A stretch of 64,000 bases of DNA from Methanobacteriota archaeon (GTDB lineage: Archaea > Halobacteriota > Methanomicrobia > Methanomicrobiales > Methanoculleaceae), in NCBI GenBank assembly GCA_023393455.1, contig JAEWLJ010000015.1, positions 62,001 through 126,000 on the forward strand, in the 5' to 3' direction. Numbering within the stretch: position 1 is the stretch's first letter; each line of letters starts with the position of its first letter. A model generated the notes under the pieces. That model saw nothing but the letters and a program-made list of their open reading frames with translations, was not told the DNA's origin and ran no database searches. Positions 1-7,543 of this stretch are shown here, one piece after another. The position numbers and the translations under genes are program-made.

Positions 1-546
1 GCCCTGCACGTCCGCAGAGTAGTTGAACCCGGCGGCCTTCCAGATGGCCTTCTCCTTGGAGTGCGTGCCCGACGCGTCGCCGCGTGAGACGAAGACGACG
101 TTCTCGCCGGCCATGCCCTTCTCGCGGATGGCGGTGAACGCTGCTTCAGGAGCCATTGCCTTGACGCCTGCCGGGTCGGACTCGGGCCCGACGAGGACGA
201 AGTAGTTGTAGGCGAAGACGCGCCGGTCGATGCCGTAGCCGTCGGCGATGAAGGTGTCTTCACGGGCACGGTCGTGCACCATCATGATGTCCACGTCGCC
301 GCGCTGCCCGTACTCGAGCGCCTTGCCGGTTCCGGCGGAGACGACCAGCACCTCGGCGTTGTACTTCTCCTCGAAGATCGGTGTGATGTGGTCGAGGAGC
401 TTGGTGTCATAGAGGCTCGTCGTCGTGGCGATACGGAGTTGCTGCTTCTCTACGGGCGTCGGGTCGGTTGTCGTCCCGGTACAGCCGCATATCAGCAGGA
501 GGGCGACCATGATGGCCGCTACTGCATAAACGGTTCGTTTGACCAT
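1..546 (-). CDS. Tungstate/molybdate ABC transporter substrate-binding lipoprotein, TupA-like (C-terminus cut by window edge)
   Basis: Partial gene: 182 codons are visible and the C-terminus lies beyond the left edge. The N-terminus is a lipoprotein signal peptide (MVKRTVYAV, hydrophobic core, lipobox LLICGC), so it should be an extracellular lipid-anchored binding protein. The mature part carries the TupA-type oxyanion-binding signature IATTTSLYDTKLL, then GTGKALEYGQRGDVDIMMVH, YNYFVLVGPESDPAG and FVSRGDASGTHSKE, all matched by the paralogues at 8294-9259 and 9440-10396. The ATG has only a weak ribosome site (AAGTGA). A TATA-like box and a GTTAAC dyad lie upstream. It is probably the first gene of a second tup operon running off the window; whether it binds tungstate or molybdate cannot be told by eye. 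Confidence 0.88.
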   Translation of the reverse strand, partial: MVKRTVYAVAAIMVALLLICGCTGTTTDPTPVEKQQLRIATTTSLYDTKLLDHITPIFEEKYNAEVLVVSAGTGKALEYGQRGDVDIMMVHDRAREDTFIADGYGIDRRVFAYNYFVLVGPESDPAGVKAMAPEAAFTAIREKGMAGENVVFVSRGDASGTHSKEKAIWKAAGFNYSADVQG

Positions 547-590
547 AGCTATCACTTCATGTATCGTATTCCAGATAATTAAATGTGGTA

Positions 591-600
591 GTTTTATATC
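591..600 (-). promoter_or_regulatory. TATA box for the left-edge tupA-like gene
   Basis: GATATAAAAC on the minus strand lies about 45-54 nt upstream of the ATG at 546, a spacing that leaves a short leader. It sits in AT-rich sequence between two GC-rich genes. Confidence 0.45.
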
Positions 601-604
601 TGTT

Positions 605-618
605 GTTAACCAGTTAAC
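605..618. promoter_or_regulatory. GTTAAC-CA-GTTAAC dyad, possible operator
   Basis: Two GTTAAC hexamers separated by two bases form an inverted repeat immediately upstream of the TATA box of the tupA-like gene. Its position next to the core promoter suits a transcription-factor site, for example an oxyanion-responsive regulator. No matching dyad was found by eye before the other tup genes or the MOT1 gene. Confidence 0.35.
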
Positions 619-684
619 GAAAAATTATTTACTTTCTGTGAAATAAATCCTTTTGATTGCCCGGGATGGGGATACCGGCCCTCA

Positions 685-1383
685 TCACCCGATAACGATG
701 TCGCGGTAGTCCTCGCCGTCCGCCTCGACGTAGAGGACCGCCCGCCCCCCGACGAGAGCGGGTTTCGGGAACTTCCGCAAGTTGACGGTGCCCTCGCCGA
801 CCGCCGTCCCCTCGCGTGTCTCGACCCGGTCGACACCGGAGGCCAGGATCGTGGCGATGGTCTGGCTGCCGTGAAGGTCCCGGGTCGTCCCCTTCTGGAC
901 GAACCGGCCATCGTTTCCCGATGCCGCAAGCCCGATGCCGGCAAGCGCACCGATCACGCCGTCCTCGGTTCCGCCGAGCCCTTCGAGGAGGATGCCGGCC
1001 TCGCGGGCAAGCGAACGCGCCTGGTCCTGCGTCACGATGCTCGTCTTCGCGGCAAGGCCGAAGCGAGAGAGGTCGCCGTTGATCGCGGAGTCGGTGGCGA
1101 CACAGATGCCCGGGTCGCTTCCCTTGATGAAGTCGTCGAGCATCATCTCCTTTGCCGTCGCGAAGACGTCCCCTGTGATCCCGTTTTCGGTCTCCCGGAT
1201 ATGGATGACCGCGGAACTGTTGTGGGAGGTATACGGGACGGCAGGATGAACAAAGAGCTGGTGCCGGGTCACCCCCGTAACCGTATATGATCGGGTGAGT
1301 TCTGCTGCGATTGCGCGGGCGAGCCGTCCGGTTCCCCGGGACTCGCGTGTGTCGGTGTCGTCAATGCCGAGATAGAGAATCAT
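685..1383 (-). CDS. GIDDTD-motif protein related to the N-terminal domain of tRNA-Ile2 agmatinylcytidine synthetase (TiaS)
   Basis: The 232-residue protein opens with MILYLGIDDTDTRESRGTG; the G-I-D-D-T-D motif at residues 6-11 is the phosphate-binding signature of the catalytic domain of archaeal TiaS, which puts agmatine on C34 of tRNA-Ile2. Full-length TiaS is over 400 residues and carries OB-fold and zinc-ribbon tRNA-binding parts; this protein stops before them. It may therefore be a stand-alone kinase-like paralogue rather than TiaS itself, and its substrate is unknown. It lies downstream of the Mo-storage-like gene on the same strand, 80 bp away, and could be co-transcribed. The start ATG at 1383 is the first in frame and places the motif as in the family. 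Confidence 0.7.
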   Translation of the reverse strand: MILYLGIDDTDTRESRGTGRLARAIAAELTRSYTVTGVTRHQLFVHPAVPYTSHNSSAVIHIRETENGITGDVFATAKEMMLDDFIKGSDPGICVATDSAINGDLSRFGLAAKTSIVTQDQARSLAREAGILLEGLGGTEDGVIGALAGIGLAASGNDGRFVQKGTTRDLHGSQTIATILASGVDRVETREGTAVGEGTVNLRKFPKPALVGGRAVLYVEADGEDYRDIVIG

Positions 1384-1463
1384 GGGATCGTCTGCTGTAC
1401 CGATCCGCCCACAAGGATAAATAAGGCTTCTCTGGAGTTAAGGAACAGAAGTTGATGGAGGGG

Positions 1464-2270
1464 TCAGGCCCGGATGATGGTGCCGACCCGCTCTCCGTTG
1501 ATGGCTTTTGTGATGTTGCCCGGGACGTGGGCGTTCACCACTTTGATCTCCCTGATATGGACGGCGTCGCGGAGGAGTTCGACCGCCATCGGTTCGAGGA
1601 CCATATCCTCAAGCTGCATCTCCATGAGTTCATCGGCCGTGATATCCGCGATGAACTCGGCGTCGGGGTTCAGGAACGGGTTCTCGGTATAGAGGCCGTC
1701 CACGTTCTTCCCGAGGATGCAGTTCTTTCCGCCGACGACCTCCGCCATCAGGAAGGCGCCGGTATCCGTCCGGTGCGGCGGGATGCTACCGAGTTTCGGC
1801 GGGTGCTCGTAGAGGCCGTAGGGCGGGGTGCCCTGGACGACCGGGAGCATACCGAGGGATATGAGCGAGGGGAGGTTCAGGAGTTCGCCGGTGCTGATCC
1901 GGGTACCGTTGTACTTCGAGAGGAGGAGCGAGATCATGGTCGCGTTCTGCTCGCTGATCTTGCCCGCGAGCTCCGCGAGCACCCCCGTCGGCATCCCGAG
2001 GTCGATCCCGACGTCGAGGATGTGCCGGACCCGGGCGCCGCCGCCGGTGGCGACCACGATCTTGTGGTCCCGGGAGAGTTCGCCGATCTCCTCCATCAGC
2101 GGGTGAACGACCGCTCGCCCGTAGTCGATGACGCCGTGGCCGCCGATCTTGATTACGTTCAGGTCGGGCATGATCCGGATCTGCCGGACCTCCCCGGTTG
2201 CGCGGAGCAGGCTGTGCCGGACCAGGCTCTCGCCCTTGAGTCTTGATCCCATCTCGAATCGCTCTGCCAT
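1464..2270 (-). CDS. Amino-acid-kinase-fold protein resembling molybdenum/tungsten storage protein (MoSto) subunits
   Basis: 268 residues of the amino-acid-kinase fold, often annotated 'uridylate kinase'. Several stretches resemble, from memory, the Azotobacter Mo-storage subunit MosA rather than true UMP kinase: RQIRIMPDLNVIKIGG, the segment GGGARVRHILDVGIDLG, a PPY..IPPHRTDTGAF block, NVDGLYTENP, and a C-terminus VVNAHVPGNITKAI followed by GERVGTIIR. MoSto subunits form a cage that uses ATP to deposit polyoxomolybdate or tungstate. The start at 2270 is chosen because GGAGA lies 7 bases upstream; an ATG 12 codons earlier lacks a site and adds a non-homologous extension. The gene sits among Mo/W transport genes, which supports a metal role, but UMP-kinase-like activity is not excluded. 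Confidence 0.72.
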   Translation of the reverse strand: MAERFEMGSRLKGESLVRHSLLRATGEVRQIRIMPDLNVIKIGGHGVIDYGRAVVHPLMEEIGELSRDHKIVVATGGGARVRHILDVGIDLGMPTGVLAELAGKISEQNATMISLLLSKYNGTRISTGELLNLPSLISLGMLPVVQGTPPYGLYEHPPKLGSIPPHRTDTGAFLMAEVVGGKNCILGKNVDGLYTENPFLNPDAEFIADITADELMEMQLEDMVLEPMAVELLRDAVHIREIKVVNAHVPGNITKAINGERVGTIIRA

Positions 2271-2363
2271 GGTTAGTCTCCTCTTAACGTATATGAGGAT
2301 AAGCATTAAGTATCTTCGTGGTATATCTGCTGGTATATCAGTTGGTTATGGGGGTGAGAAAAG

Positions 2364-2597
2364 ATGAAGATCTATGCACGAGAACGCCAGAAAGTCGGCA
2401 CCGGCGTGAAGCAACCAAGGTTTCGCGTCGTCGCCGTCGTCGAAGAGCAGGGCGAAGAGAAACACCTGAAGGTCGAGGGAACCCACTTCCGCAAAGTTGA
2501 GCTCGAACAGATCGCAAAGGACATCGGCGCCGAGATCGTCTACCTCGAGGAGATGCCCGACGAAGAGCGCGGCGAGATGAAGGCGGCGGAAGCGTAA
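2364..2597 (+). CDS. Conserved hypothetical protein, 77 residues
   Basis: A small charged soluble protein starting MKIYARERQKVGTGVKQPRF, with a mixed alpha/beta pattern (FRVVAVVEEQG; VEGTHFRKVELEQIAKDIGAEIVYLEE). The ATG is preceded by a strong purine-rich site (GGGGGTGAG, about 7 bases upstream) and codon use matches its neighbours, so it is a real gene. It is divergent from the Mo-storage-like gene (94 bp apart) and followed at 50 bp by a winged-helix gene on the same strand. No signal peptide or metal motif is visible. Function unknown; my impression is that it belongs to a family restricted to related methanogens. Confidence 0.75.
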   Translation: MKIYARERQKVGTGVKQPRFRVVAVVEEQGEEKHLKVEGTHFRKVELEQIAKDIGAEIVYLEEMPDEERGEMKAAEA

Positions 2598-2646
2598 CCG
2601 AACCGACCTCCTTTTTTGCGCCCGGTGCGACTACTGTTACGATCAG

Positions 2647-2997
2647 ATGTCCAGACACGACGATATCTTTGAGGCGGTTGCCCGGATCCTCCTCCTGGAG
2701 GACGGGTGCATCACCATCAGTTTTTCTCCGGACGGCATCTCGCTACGGTTCCCGACGACGCGGAAACTTGCCGAGCACCTCGGGATCCCGCACTATTATG
2801 TCCTTCCCCGGTTCGGAGAGATGGAACGAGACGGTCTGATCCGCAGGATCGAGCGGGTCGGCATCTCCACCACGGCCGCGGGAACCCGGCGTCTCCTCGC
2901 GGTCATGGCGGGGCGGCACGGCGATCACGCGGAAGAGATCCTGGGTGCCGGGGTTCTGCGGGCGCTCGAGATCCGTGCGGCGCAACGGAGAGATTAA
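2647..2997 (+). CDS. Winged-helix DNA-binding-like protein
   Basis: A 116-residue protein with the layout of a winged helix-turn-helix domain: a helix with RKLAEHLGIPHYYVLPRFGEME, then RDGLIRRIERVGISTTAAGTRR, which reads as the recognition helix followed by the wing. It is likely a transcription regulator or small DNA-binding protein. It follows the 77-residue gene by 50 bp and precedes a broken mechanosensitive-channel gene by 27 bp. Being next to Mo/W genes does not by itself show that it regulates them; no oxyanion-binding (Mop/TOBE) domain is attached. Confidence 0.6.
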   Translation: MSRHDDIFEAVARILLLEDGCITISFSPDGISLRFPTTRKLAEHLGIPHYYVLPRFGEMERDGLIRRIERVGISTTAAGTRRLLAVMAGRHGDHAEEILGAGVLRALEIRAAQRRD

Positions 2998-3024
2998 CTC
3001 CCTCGTTCACCCACCATTCTCTCA

Positions 3025-3769
3025 ATGCAACTGAGTGATCCGGCCCTCATCGGCGGGGTACCTCTTGATGCGTTCTTCGCGTTCATCCTCGCTCTTATCG
3101 GGTTTCTCTTCCTCGGCAACCTCGCCTACATGCTTCTCCGGCGGGCACTGGACGGGCGTGTCCCCCCGGAGCGGCCAAGTGGACGGCGGCTATCCTGCAG
3201 TGTGCCGTCATCATCGGCGGGGGCTACGCGAGCGCCCGGCATCTCCTCGCCTTCGACCCGACAGCCTTCGTCGCGTCGCTCGGGATCCTCGGTATCGTCG
3301 TGGCCGTCTCGTCGAGCCAGATCGTCCAGAACGTCCTTGCGGGCGTCCTGATCACCATCAACCGCCCGGTTCAGCTCGAGCCGCCGACCTCGCGCGGGCG
3401 GAGGAGATCGCGCTTGCCGCCGCGCACGACCATCCCCTGATCCTGCCCCACGTCGGGCCGGCCGGGCATTCCACCATCCAGGGCCTCTTCGACCTTCCAT
3501 ACATCGGGCGGCCCGCCTCCGACCTGCCCCGCACCGGCCTCGCGGTCTTCGAGCCGAAGGTGCAGATCTCCTCCGTCAAGGAGGGGTGGGTCAGGCTGAC
3601 GGTGCGGGTCTGGATCCGGGAGATCACCGCGAGAGACCGGATCGTCTCCGAGTACCTGGACATGGCCGTCGAACGGCTGAAGGCCGCAGACCTCCTCGAC
3701 GAGAAGAAGTGGGAGGCTGAGCCCGGGCCGGAACCCGTGAGCGAGGAGAGGGGCGCCGCGTCCGGATAG
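3025..3769 (+). pseudogene. Broken MscS-family mechanosensitive channel gene (frameshift plus internal deletion)
   Basis: Three pieces of one MscS-like channel lie in three frames. Frame 1 from 3025 gives the first membrane helix (DAFFAFILALIGFLFLGNLAY). From about 3170 the sequence continues in frame 3 as AKWTAAILQCAVIIGGGYAS and the pore-helix block SLGILGIVVAVSSSQIVQNV...ITINRPVQLE. From about 3385 frame 2 gives ADLARAEEIALAAAHDHP and the C-terminal domain to 3769. The first shift coincides with a C6 run near 3162 and is mended by one extra base. The second join lacks the beta domain (about 60 residues) expected right after the pore helix, so this is not only a base-call error. Channel function is almost certainly lost. 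Confidence 0.7.
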
Positions 3770-3842
3770 GACGGTCAGGCCCTCTCCGTCGCGCCGGAAG
3801 ACCGGGTAAACGAAACCGCCGTCCGAAAAAAAGAGGAGTCTT

Positions 3843-4352
3843 TCAGGTTCGAGAAGACTCCTCATGCTCCCGGAGATCCCTGGGGGAGAAACTCCGGACC
3901 TTCACATCCTCGATATGTTTTGCGTCGACCCAGCCGCTCCTGACGTCGTCGCGGTGGTCGAACTGGCGGACATAGGGCTTGATATCGAGGAGCGGGGTGC
4001 CGTCCAGCACGTCGATCCCGCGAACCCGAACGGTGTTGCCCTCGACGGAGACGACCTCGACGAGGGAGATCCCGATCGGGTTCGGGCGGCTGAAGTGGCG
4101 TATGGCAAAGATCCCCCGCTCCTTGCTGCCGTCAACGAACGGGCGCTGGAGCAGGTGGAATCCGTTTGCCTGGTGGAAATGGTAGAGGAGGTGGATGTGG
4201 GAGAACCCCTCGACCCCTTCGAGCCCTTCGGCATACTCGGGAAAGACCTCGATAGTCCCCTCCGCCTCGGAGAAGATGCTCTGGATGGGCGTTGTATCCT
4301 GGTCGGTGAACGGTGAGTGAATCGTTCCGATGATCCGGTAGGTGACTTCCAT
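3843..4352 (-). CDS. trmO: tRNA (adenine-N6)-methyltransferase, TrmO/TsaA (YaeB) family
   Basis: A 169-residue protein typical of the TsaA-like fold: start MEVTYRIIGTIHSPF, then EVFPEYAEGLEGVEGFSHIHLLYHFHQ, FAIRHFSRPNPIGIS, and the end of the domain TVRVRGIDVLDGTPLLDIKPYVRQFD. TrmO uses SAM to add the N6-methyl group to t6A at position 37 of some tRNAs; the RPNPIGIS loop is the conserved active-site and SAM-binding segment. Length matches single-domain archaeal members. It converges on the broken MscS gene and is a single-gene unit. The ATG at 4352 follows GGAGAGAAGTCAC, a good ribosome site. Confidence 0.85.
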   Translation of the reverse strand: MEVTYRIIGTIHSPFTDQDTTPIQSIFSEAEGTIEVFPEYAEGLEGVEGFSHIHLLYHFHQANGFHLLQRPFVDGSKERGIFAIRHFSRPNPIGISLVEVVSVEGNTVRVRGIDVLDGTPLLDIKPYVRQFDHRDDVRSGWVDAKHIEDVKVRSFSPRDLREHEESSRT

Positions 4353-4376
4353 GTGACTTCTCTCTCCTGTTTTATA

Positions 4377-4538
4377 TCATGGTTCGATCTCTGCGTAAGT
4401 CCCATGCGGGTTCATGAAGAGATCCACGATCTCATCCGTCGCTCGCGCATGCCCGCACCGCAGCAGGAAGGCAACTCCGGCCTGGCAATGTCTGAATAAT
4501 ACGGCTCCAGGTATCTGTTCCGGCAGATGCGCGTGCAT
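4377..4538 (-). CDS. Possible small or remnant reading frame, 53 residues
   Basis: Within the 400-bp gap before the MOT1 gene the minus strand reads MHAHLPEQIPGAV...GHARATDEIVDLFMNPHGTYAEIEP and stops. Composition looks coding, but no ribosome site is seen and the frame is closed upstream, so it may be the tail of a decayed gene. Not recognised. The rest of 4353-4754 is AT-rich upstream sequence of the MOT1 gene with no other gene. Confidence 0.25.
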   Translation of the reverse strand: MHAHLPEQIPGAVLFRHCQAGVAFLLRCGHARATDEIVDLFMNPHGTYAEIEP

Positions 4539-4754
4539 AAACAGCGTAAGAATGAGGATCAGGTCCGCTTTCCTAAGAATTATTACTCAGATGGGCATAA
4601 TAAACATTTACATACAGGGCTGGATTAATTCAATGTGCTTAATCAGATTACCGATTTGATAAGTTTTACCTGATATCATCGACGAAACCTGAAGCCATCG
4701 GGATGGTTCATCCAAAACGCCAAAATGGATACAGGACATACGGAGGAGAAGAGA

Positions 4755-5888
4755 ATGGCGGAGAGCACCGGGACAGAAGAGAGGGGCATCCGGTTTACCC
4801 TCGAGGAGGTCGCAGGAGCCGTCGGCGACTTCGGTACCATATTCCCCATCCTGCTCGGTGTCGCGATCGTCTGCCCCGACGTGAACGTCAGCCATTTCTT
4901 CCTCTTCGTCGCCGCCTGGTTCATCATCACCGGGCTCTACTACCGCCTCCCCATCCCGATCGAGCCGATGAAGGCGATCGGCGCCGTCGTCATCGCGGAA
5001 GGACTCTGTGCCGGCGAGATCGTGGCCTCGGGGATCATCGTCGGGGTGCTCTTCCTCGCGATCGGCCTCGTCGGCGGGATGGCCTGGCTTGAAGGCCGGA
5101 TCCCGAGAAGCGTCATCCGCGGGGTTCAGGCAGGGCTTGCGCTCCTCCTCCTCCGGACGTCGCTCGACTACATCGTCGCTGACCCGCTCGTCGCGGTGCT
5201 CGCGATCGCGGTCATCGTTGCCTTCTTCATCGCGTCGCAGCGCACCCGGATCCCGGACATATCCGCCCTCCTCGTCCTCATCATCGGGCTTGCCGCCGGG
5301 GTCGCCGCCCAGGGGATGCCGCCGTTCCGGCTGATGCCCCTCCCCGAACTCATCATCCCGGCTCTGCCGGACTTCATCGCCGGCACCTGGGACCTCGTCC
5401 TCCCGCAGATCCCGCTCACGATCGCGAACGCCATCCTCGCGACGTCCCTCCTCACCTACGACCTCTTCCCGAAGAAGGGCGTCGATCCCGACCGGCTCTC
5501 CCGGACGATCGGTGCCATGAACCTGGTCTCGACGCCGCTCGGTGGGTTTCCGATGTGCCACGGCGCCGGGGGGCTCGCCGCGATGTACCGGTTCGGCGCG
5601 AGGACCGGCGGGGCGAACATCGTCGCCGGGATCTTCATCCTCGTCTTCGCCGTCGCCTTCGCCCCGCCGGAGGTCCTGACCCTCATCCCGTTCGGGGTAT
5701 TCGGGGCGCTCCTGGTCTTCGTGGCCCTCGAACTCGGGAAGCACAGCGCGAAGACGGATTCCTACCTGGTCACGGCGGTCATCGCCGTCCTCACCCTCGC
5801 GGTCGGCCTCAGCGTCGCCTTCATCGTCGGGATGGTCCTTGCCTATGCGCTGAAGCGGTGGAAAGGCCGGCAGCAGTCCGCATCCTGA
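4755..5888 (+). CDS. MOT1-type molybdate permease (sulfate-permease-like family)
   Basis: A 377-residue integral membrane protein with about ten hydrophobic segments. It has the twin conserved motifs of MOT1-type molybdate transporters: EEVAGAVGDFGTIFPILLG in the first helix and, in the second half, a related NLVSTPLGGFPMCHGAGGLA segment; PIPIEPMKAIGAVV is also characteristic. Such proteins import molybdate (possibly also tungstate or sulfate) without an ABC ATPase. The start at 4755 is preferred over an ATG ten codons earlier because GGAGG lies 8 bases before it. With tupABC and the storage-like protein it forms a Mo/W-handling neighbourhood. Energy coupling and specificity are not visible from sequence. 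Confidence 0.82.
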   Translation: MAESTGTEERGIRFTLEEVAGAVGDFGTIFPILLGVAIVCPDVNVSHFFLFVAAWFIITGLYYRLPIPIEPMKAIGAVVIAEGLCAGEIVASGIIVGVLFLAIGLVGGMAWLEGRIPRSVIRGVQAGLALLLLRTSLDYIVADPLVAVLAIAVIVAFFIASQRTRIPDISALLVLIIGLAAGVAAQGMPPFRLMPLPELIIPALPDFIAGTWDLVLPQIPLTIANAILATSLLTYDLFPKKGVDPDRLSRTIGAMNLVSTPLGGFPMCHGAGGLAAMYRFGARTGGANIVAGIFILVFAVAFAPPEVLTLIPFGVFGALLVFVALELGKHSAKTDSYLVTAVIAVLTLAVGLSVAFIVGMVLAYALKRWKGRQQSAS

Positions 5889-5931
5889 CCGGGCATGGGG
5901 TTCGTCGGGTCCGATGGAACACGGGTGACGG

Positions 5932-6188
5932 ATGGAGACCGTCGCCGCGCCCGGTCTTCTCGCCGGTTCGCTCACGACACTCGCGTTCGCGCCGCAGGCC
6001 GCGAGAGCGTGGCTGCCACGCGGTCGACCGCCGACCTCTCGCTCGCGACGCTCATCGTCCTCCTCGCGGGCGTTCTGCTCTGGCTCGCCTACGGTGTGGT
6101 GAGAGGGGATGTCGCCATAGTAGCAGCAAACGCCGCGACAGCCATTCTGGTCGCCCTCACCCTCTCGCTCAAGAAGAAGAACGGATGA
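5932..6188 (+). pseudogene. SemiSWEET/PQ-loop small transporter gene with a frameshift
   Basis: Frame 1 from ATG 5932 reads METVAAPGLLAGSLTTLAFAPQAARAW, the first helix and PQ motif of a SemiSWEET. The rest, STADLSLATLIVLLAGVLLWLAYG and GDVAIVAANAATAILVALTLSLKKK, is in frame 3. One base is missing between about 6010 and 6018; adding it gives PQAARAWLP-TRSTADLSLA, the normal family pattern. Joined, it is about 85 residues, the usual SemiSWEET length (a three-helix protein that dimerises to move small sugars or similar solutes). As it stands the gene is broken, unless the base is a sequencing error. Its 3' end overlaps the Mop-domain remnant on the other strand. Confidence 0.65.
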
Positions 6189-6440
6189 CGTGGATCGCCG
6201 TCGTCTTCACGGAGAGTGCGATGGAGATTCCCGAACCGATGCCGAGTTCCTGCACCGACCGCCGTGTCAGAACCGCGGTGAGCGTGACGCCCGCGTCCAC
6301 CCGCGCCTCGGCGACGGGGCCGTTCTCCGCAACCGAGACGACCTTCCGGCCAGCGTGTTCCGGGCGCTGGTGCGCCGCCCGTCCCTGACGGCGAAGACGG
6401 CGTCGTCGGCCCGGCTGGAACAGATGCGGGAGGGAGAGGG
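6169..6440 (-). pseudogene. Remnant of a Mop/TOBE molybdate-binding domain protein
   Basis: Immediately downstream of tupC on its strand, two frames together spell one Mop domain: SARNTLAG (about 6345-6368), then after a shift VVSVAENGPVAEARVDAGVT, LTAVLTRRSVQELGIGSG and ALSVKTTAIHVI, ending at the stop at 6169. This follows the Mop pattern SARN-L-G-V...LTA-IT..S...LGL..G. Mop domains bind molybdate or tungstate in ModE regulators, ModC and molbindins. No plausible start codon exists in the first frame, and no helix-turn-helix or ATPase part is left, so it is the tail of a decayed gene. Which parent it came from (ModE or ModC) is unknown. Confidence 0.55.
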
Positions 6441-6462
6441 CTTTGATGCGGATTCAGGGCTT

Positions 6463-7539
6463 TTAACGCGGGATCAGGTGGACCGCCTTCGCCAGGAGGG
6501 AGACCCAGACCTCCATCCCCTCATGAAGTCCGAGGGTCTCGGCCCTTCTCGCGGTCACCAGTGCGACGAGATCGCACCCGCAATGCACCGTCACGCTCAC
6601 GAACGGCGCCAGCGGCTCAATGGCGGCGACCGTGGCGGGGAAGAGGTTCTCCGCCTCCTCGTAGGGGGGCTCCCGCCGGTGCAGGTAGATGTCCTCGCCC
6701 CGGATGACCATCTCGACCTCGCCTGAGGGCGGCGGGGTCGCCGAGAAGATCTGCTTTCCCTGTGTCTCCACCACGGTGAGCCCCTCTTTCTGGGTGACGA
6801 TACGGGCGGGGATGATGTTCTGGATGCCCACGAAGTCGGCGATCCGCCGGTCCTTCGGCTCGTAGAAGATCTCGCGGGATGGCCCGGTCTGGGCGATCGT
6901 GCCCTCGATCATCACGCCGATCCGGTGGGCGAGTCGCTGGCCCTGCATGAGGTCGTGGGTGCTTATGAGGACGGTCATGTTGGCCTCGCGGTTCAGGCGC
7001 GTCACGATCGCCTCGATGGTGGCGGTCGACGTCGGGTCCAGGTTCGCGGTCGGTTCGTCCAGGAAGAGGACTTCAGGCTCGGTCACGAGCACCCTCGAGA
7101 GCGCCACCCGCTGCTGTTCGCCGCCGGAGAGGTCGGTCGCCCGGCTCTTGATGTAGCGGGAGAGCCCGACGGCCTCGAGGGCTTCCTTCACCTTCCGGTC
7201 GATATCGTCGCGGGAAGCATGGCGATACCGGAGCCCCATCGCGACGTTGTCGTAGACGGATGCGTTGAAGACGATCGGCCTCTGAAAGAGCATCCCCATC
7301 TGGCGGCGGAGGTCGAGCCACCTGCCGTGCTCCTTCGCCACATCGACGCCAAAGACCGAGAGTTCCCCCTCGTCCGCGGGCTCGATCAGGTCCAGAAGCC
7401 GGAGAAGCGTGCTCTTCCCGGAGCCGCTCGGCCCGATGAGGCCGAGGATCTCCCCCTCCCTGACCGAGAGGTCGACGTCGTGCAGGACTTCCAGATTGCC
7501 GTAAACCTTCCTGATCTTGTGTGCCTCGATGATCGCCAT
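6463..7539 (-). CDS. tupC: Tungstate ABC transporter ATP-binding protein
   Basis: A 358-residue ABC ATPase with all motifs: Walker A GPSGSGKST (residues ~36-44), Q-loop MLFQRP, signature LSGGEQQRV, Walker B VLFLDEPT and H-loop STHD. After the ATPase domain (to ~235) a C-terminal extension including VEMVIRGEDIYL and TVHCGCDLVALVTARRAETLGL reads as TOBE, an oxyanion-sensing domain. It energises uptake through TupB. It is the last gene of tupA-tupB-tupC: its ATG is 4 bp after the tupB stop. The call as tungstate rather than general molybdate transport follows the TupA partner at 8294-9259. Confidence 0.9.
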   Translation of the reverse strand: MAIIEAHKIRKVYGNLEVLHDVDLSVREGEILGLIGPSGSGKSTLLRLLDLIEPADEGELSVFGVDVAKEHGRWLDLRRQMGMLFQRPIVFNASVYDNVAMGLRYRHASRDDIDRKVKEALEAVGLSRYIKSRATDLSGGEQQRVALSRVLVTEPEVLFLDEPTANLDPTSTATIEAIVTRLNREANMTVLISTHDLMQGQRLAHRIGVMIEGTIAQTGPSREIFYEPKDRRIADFVGIQNIIPARIVTQKEGLTVVETQGKQIFSATPPPSGEVEMVIRGEDIYLHRREPPYEEAENLFPATVAAIEPLAPFVSVTVHCGCDLVALVTARRAETLGLHEGMEVWVSLLAKAVHLIPR

Positions 7540-7543
7540 GGTA

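Noticed and set aside
4608..5975. Long minus-strand frame (455 codons) opposite the MOT1 permease gene
   Set aside because: Highly charged, repetitive D/E/R composition typical of the antisense of a GC-rich membrane-protein gene; no domain or ribosome site.
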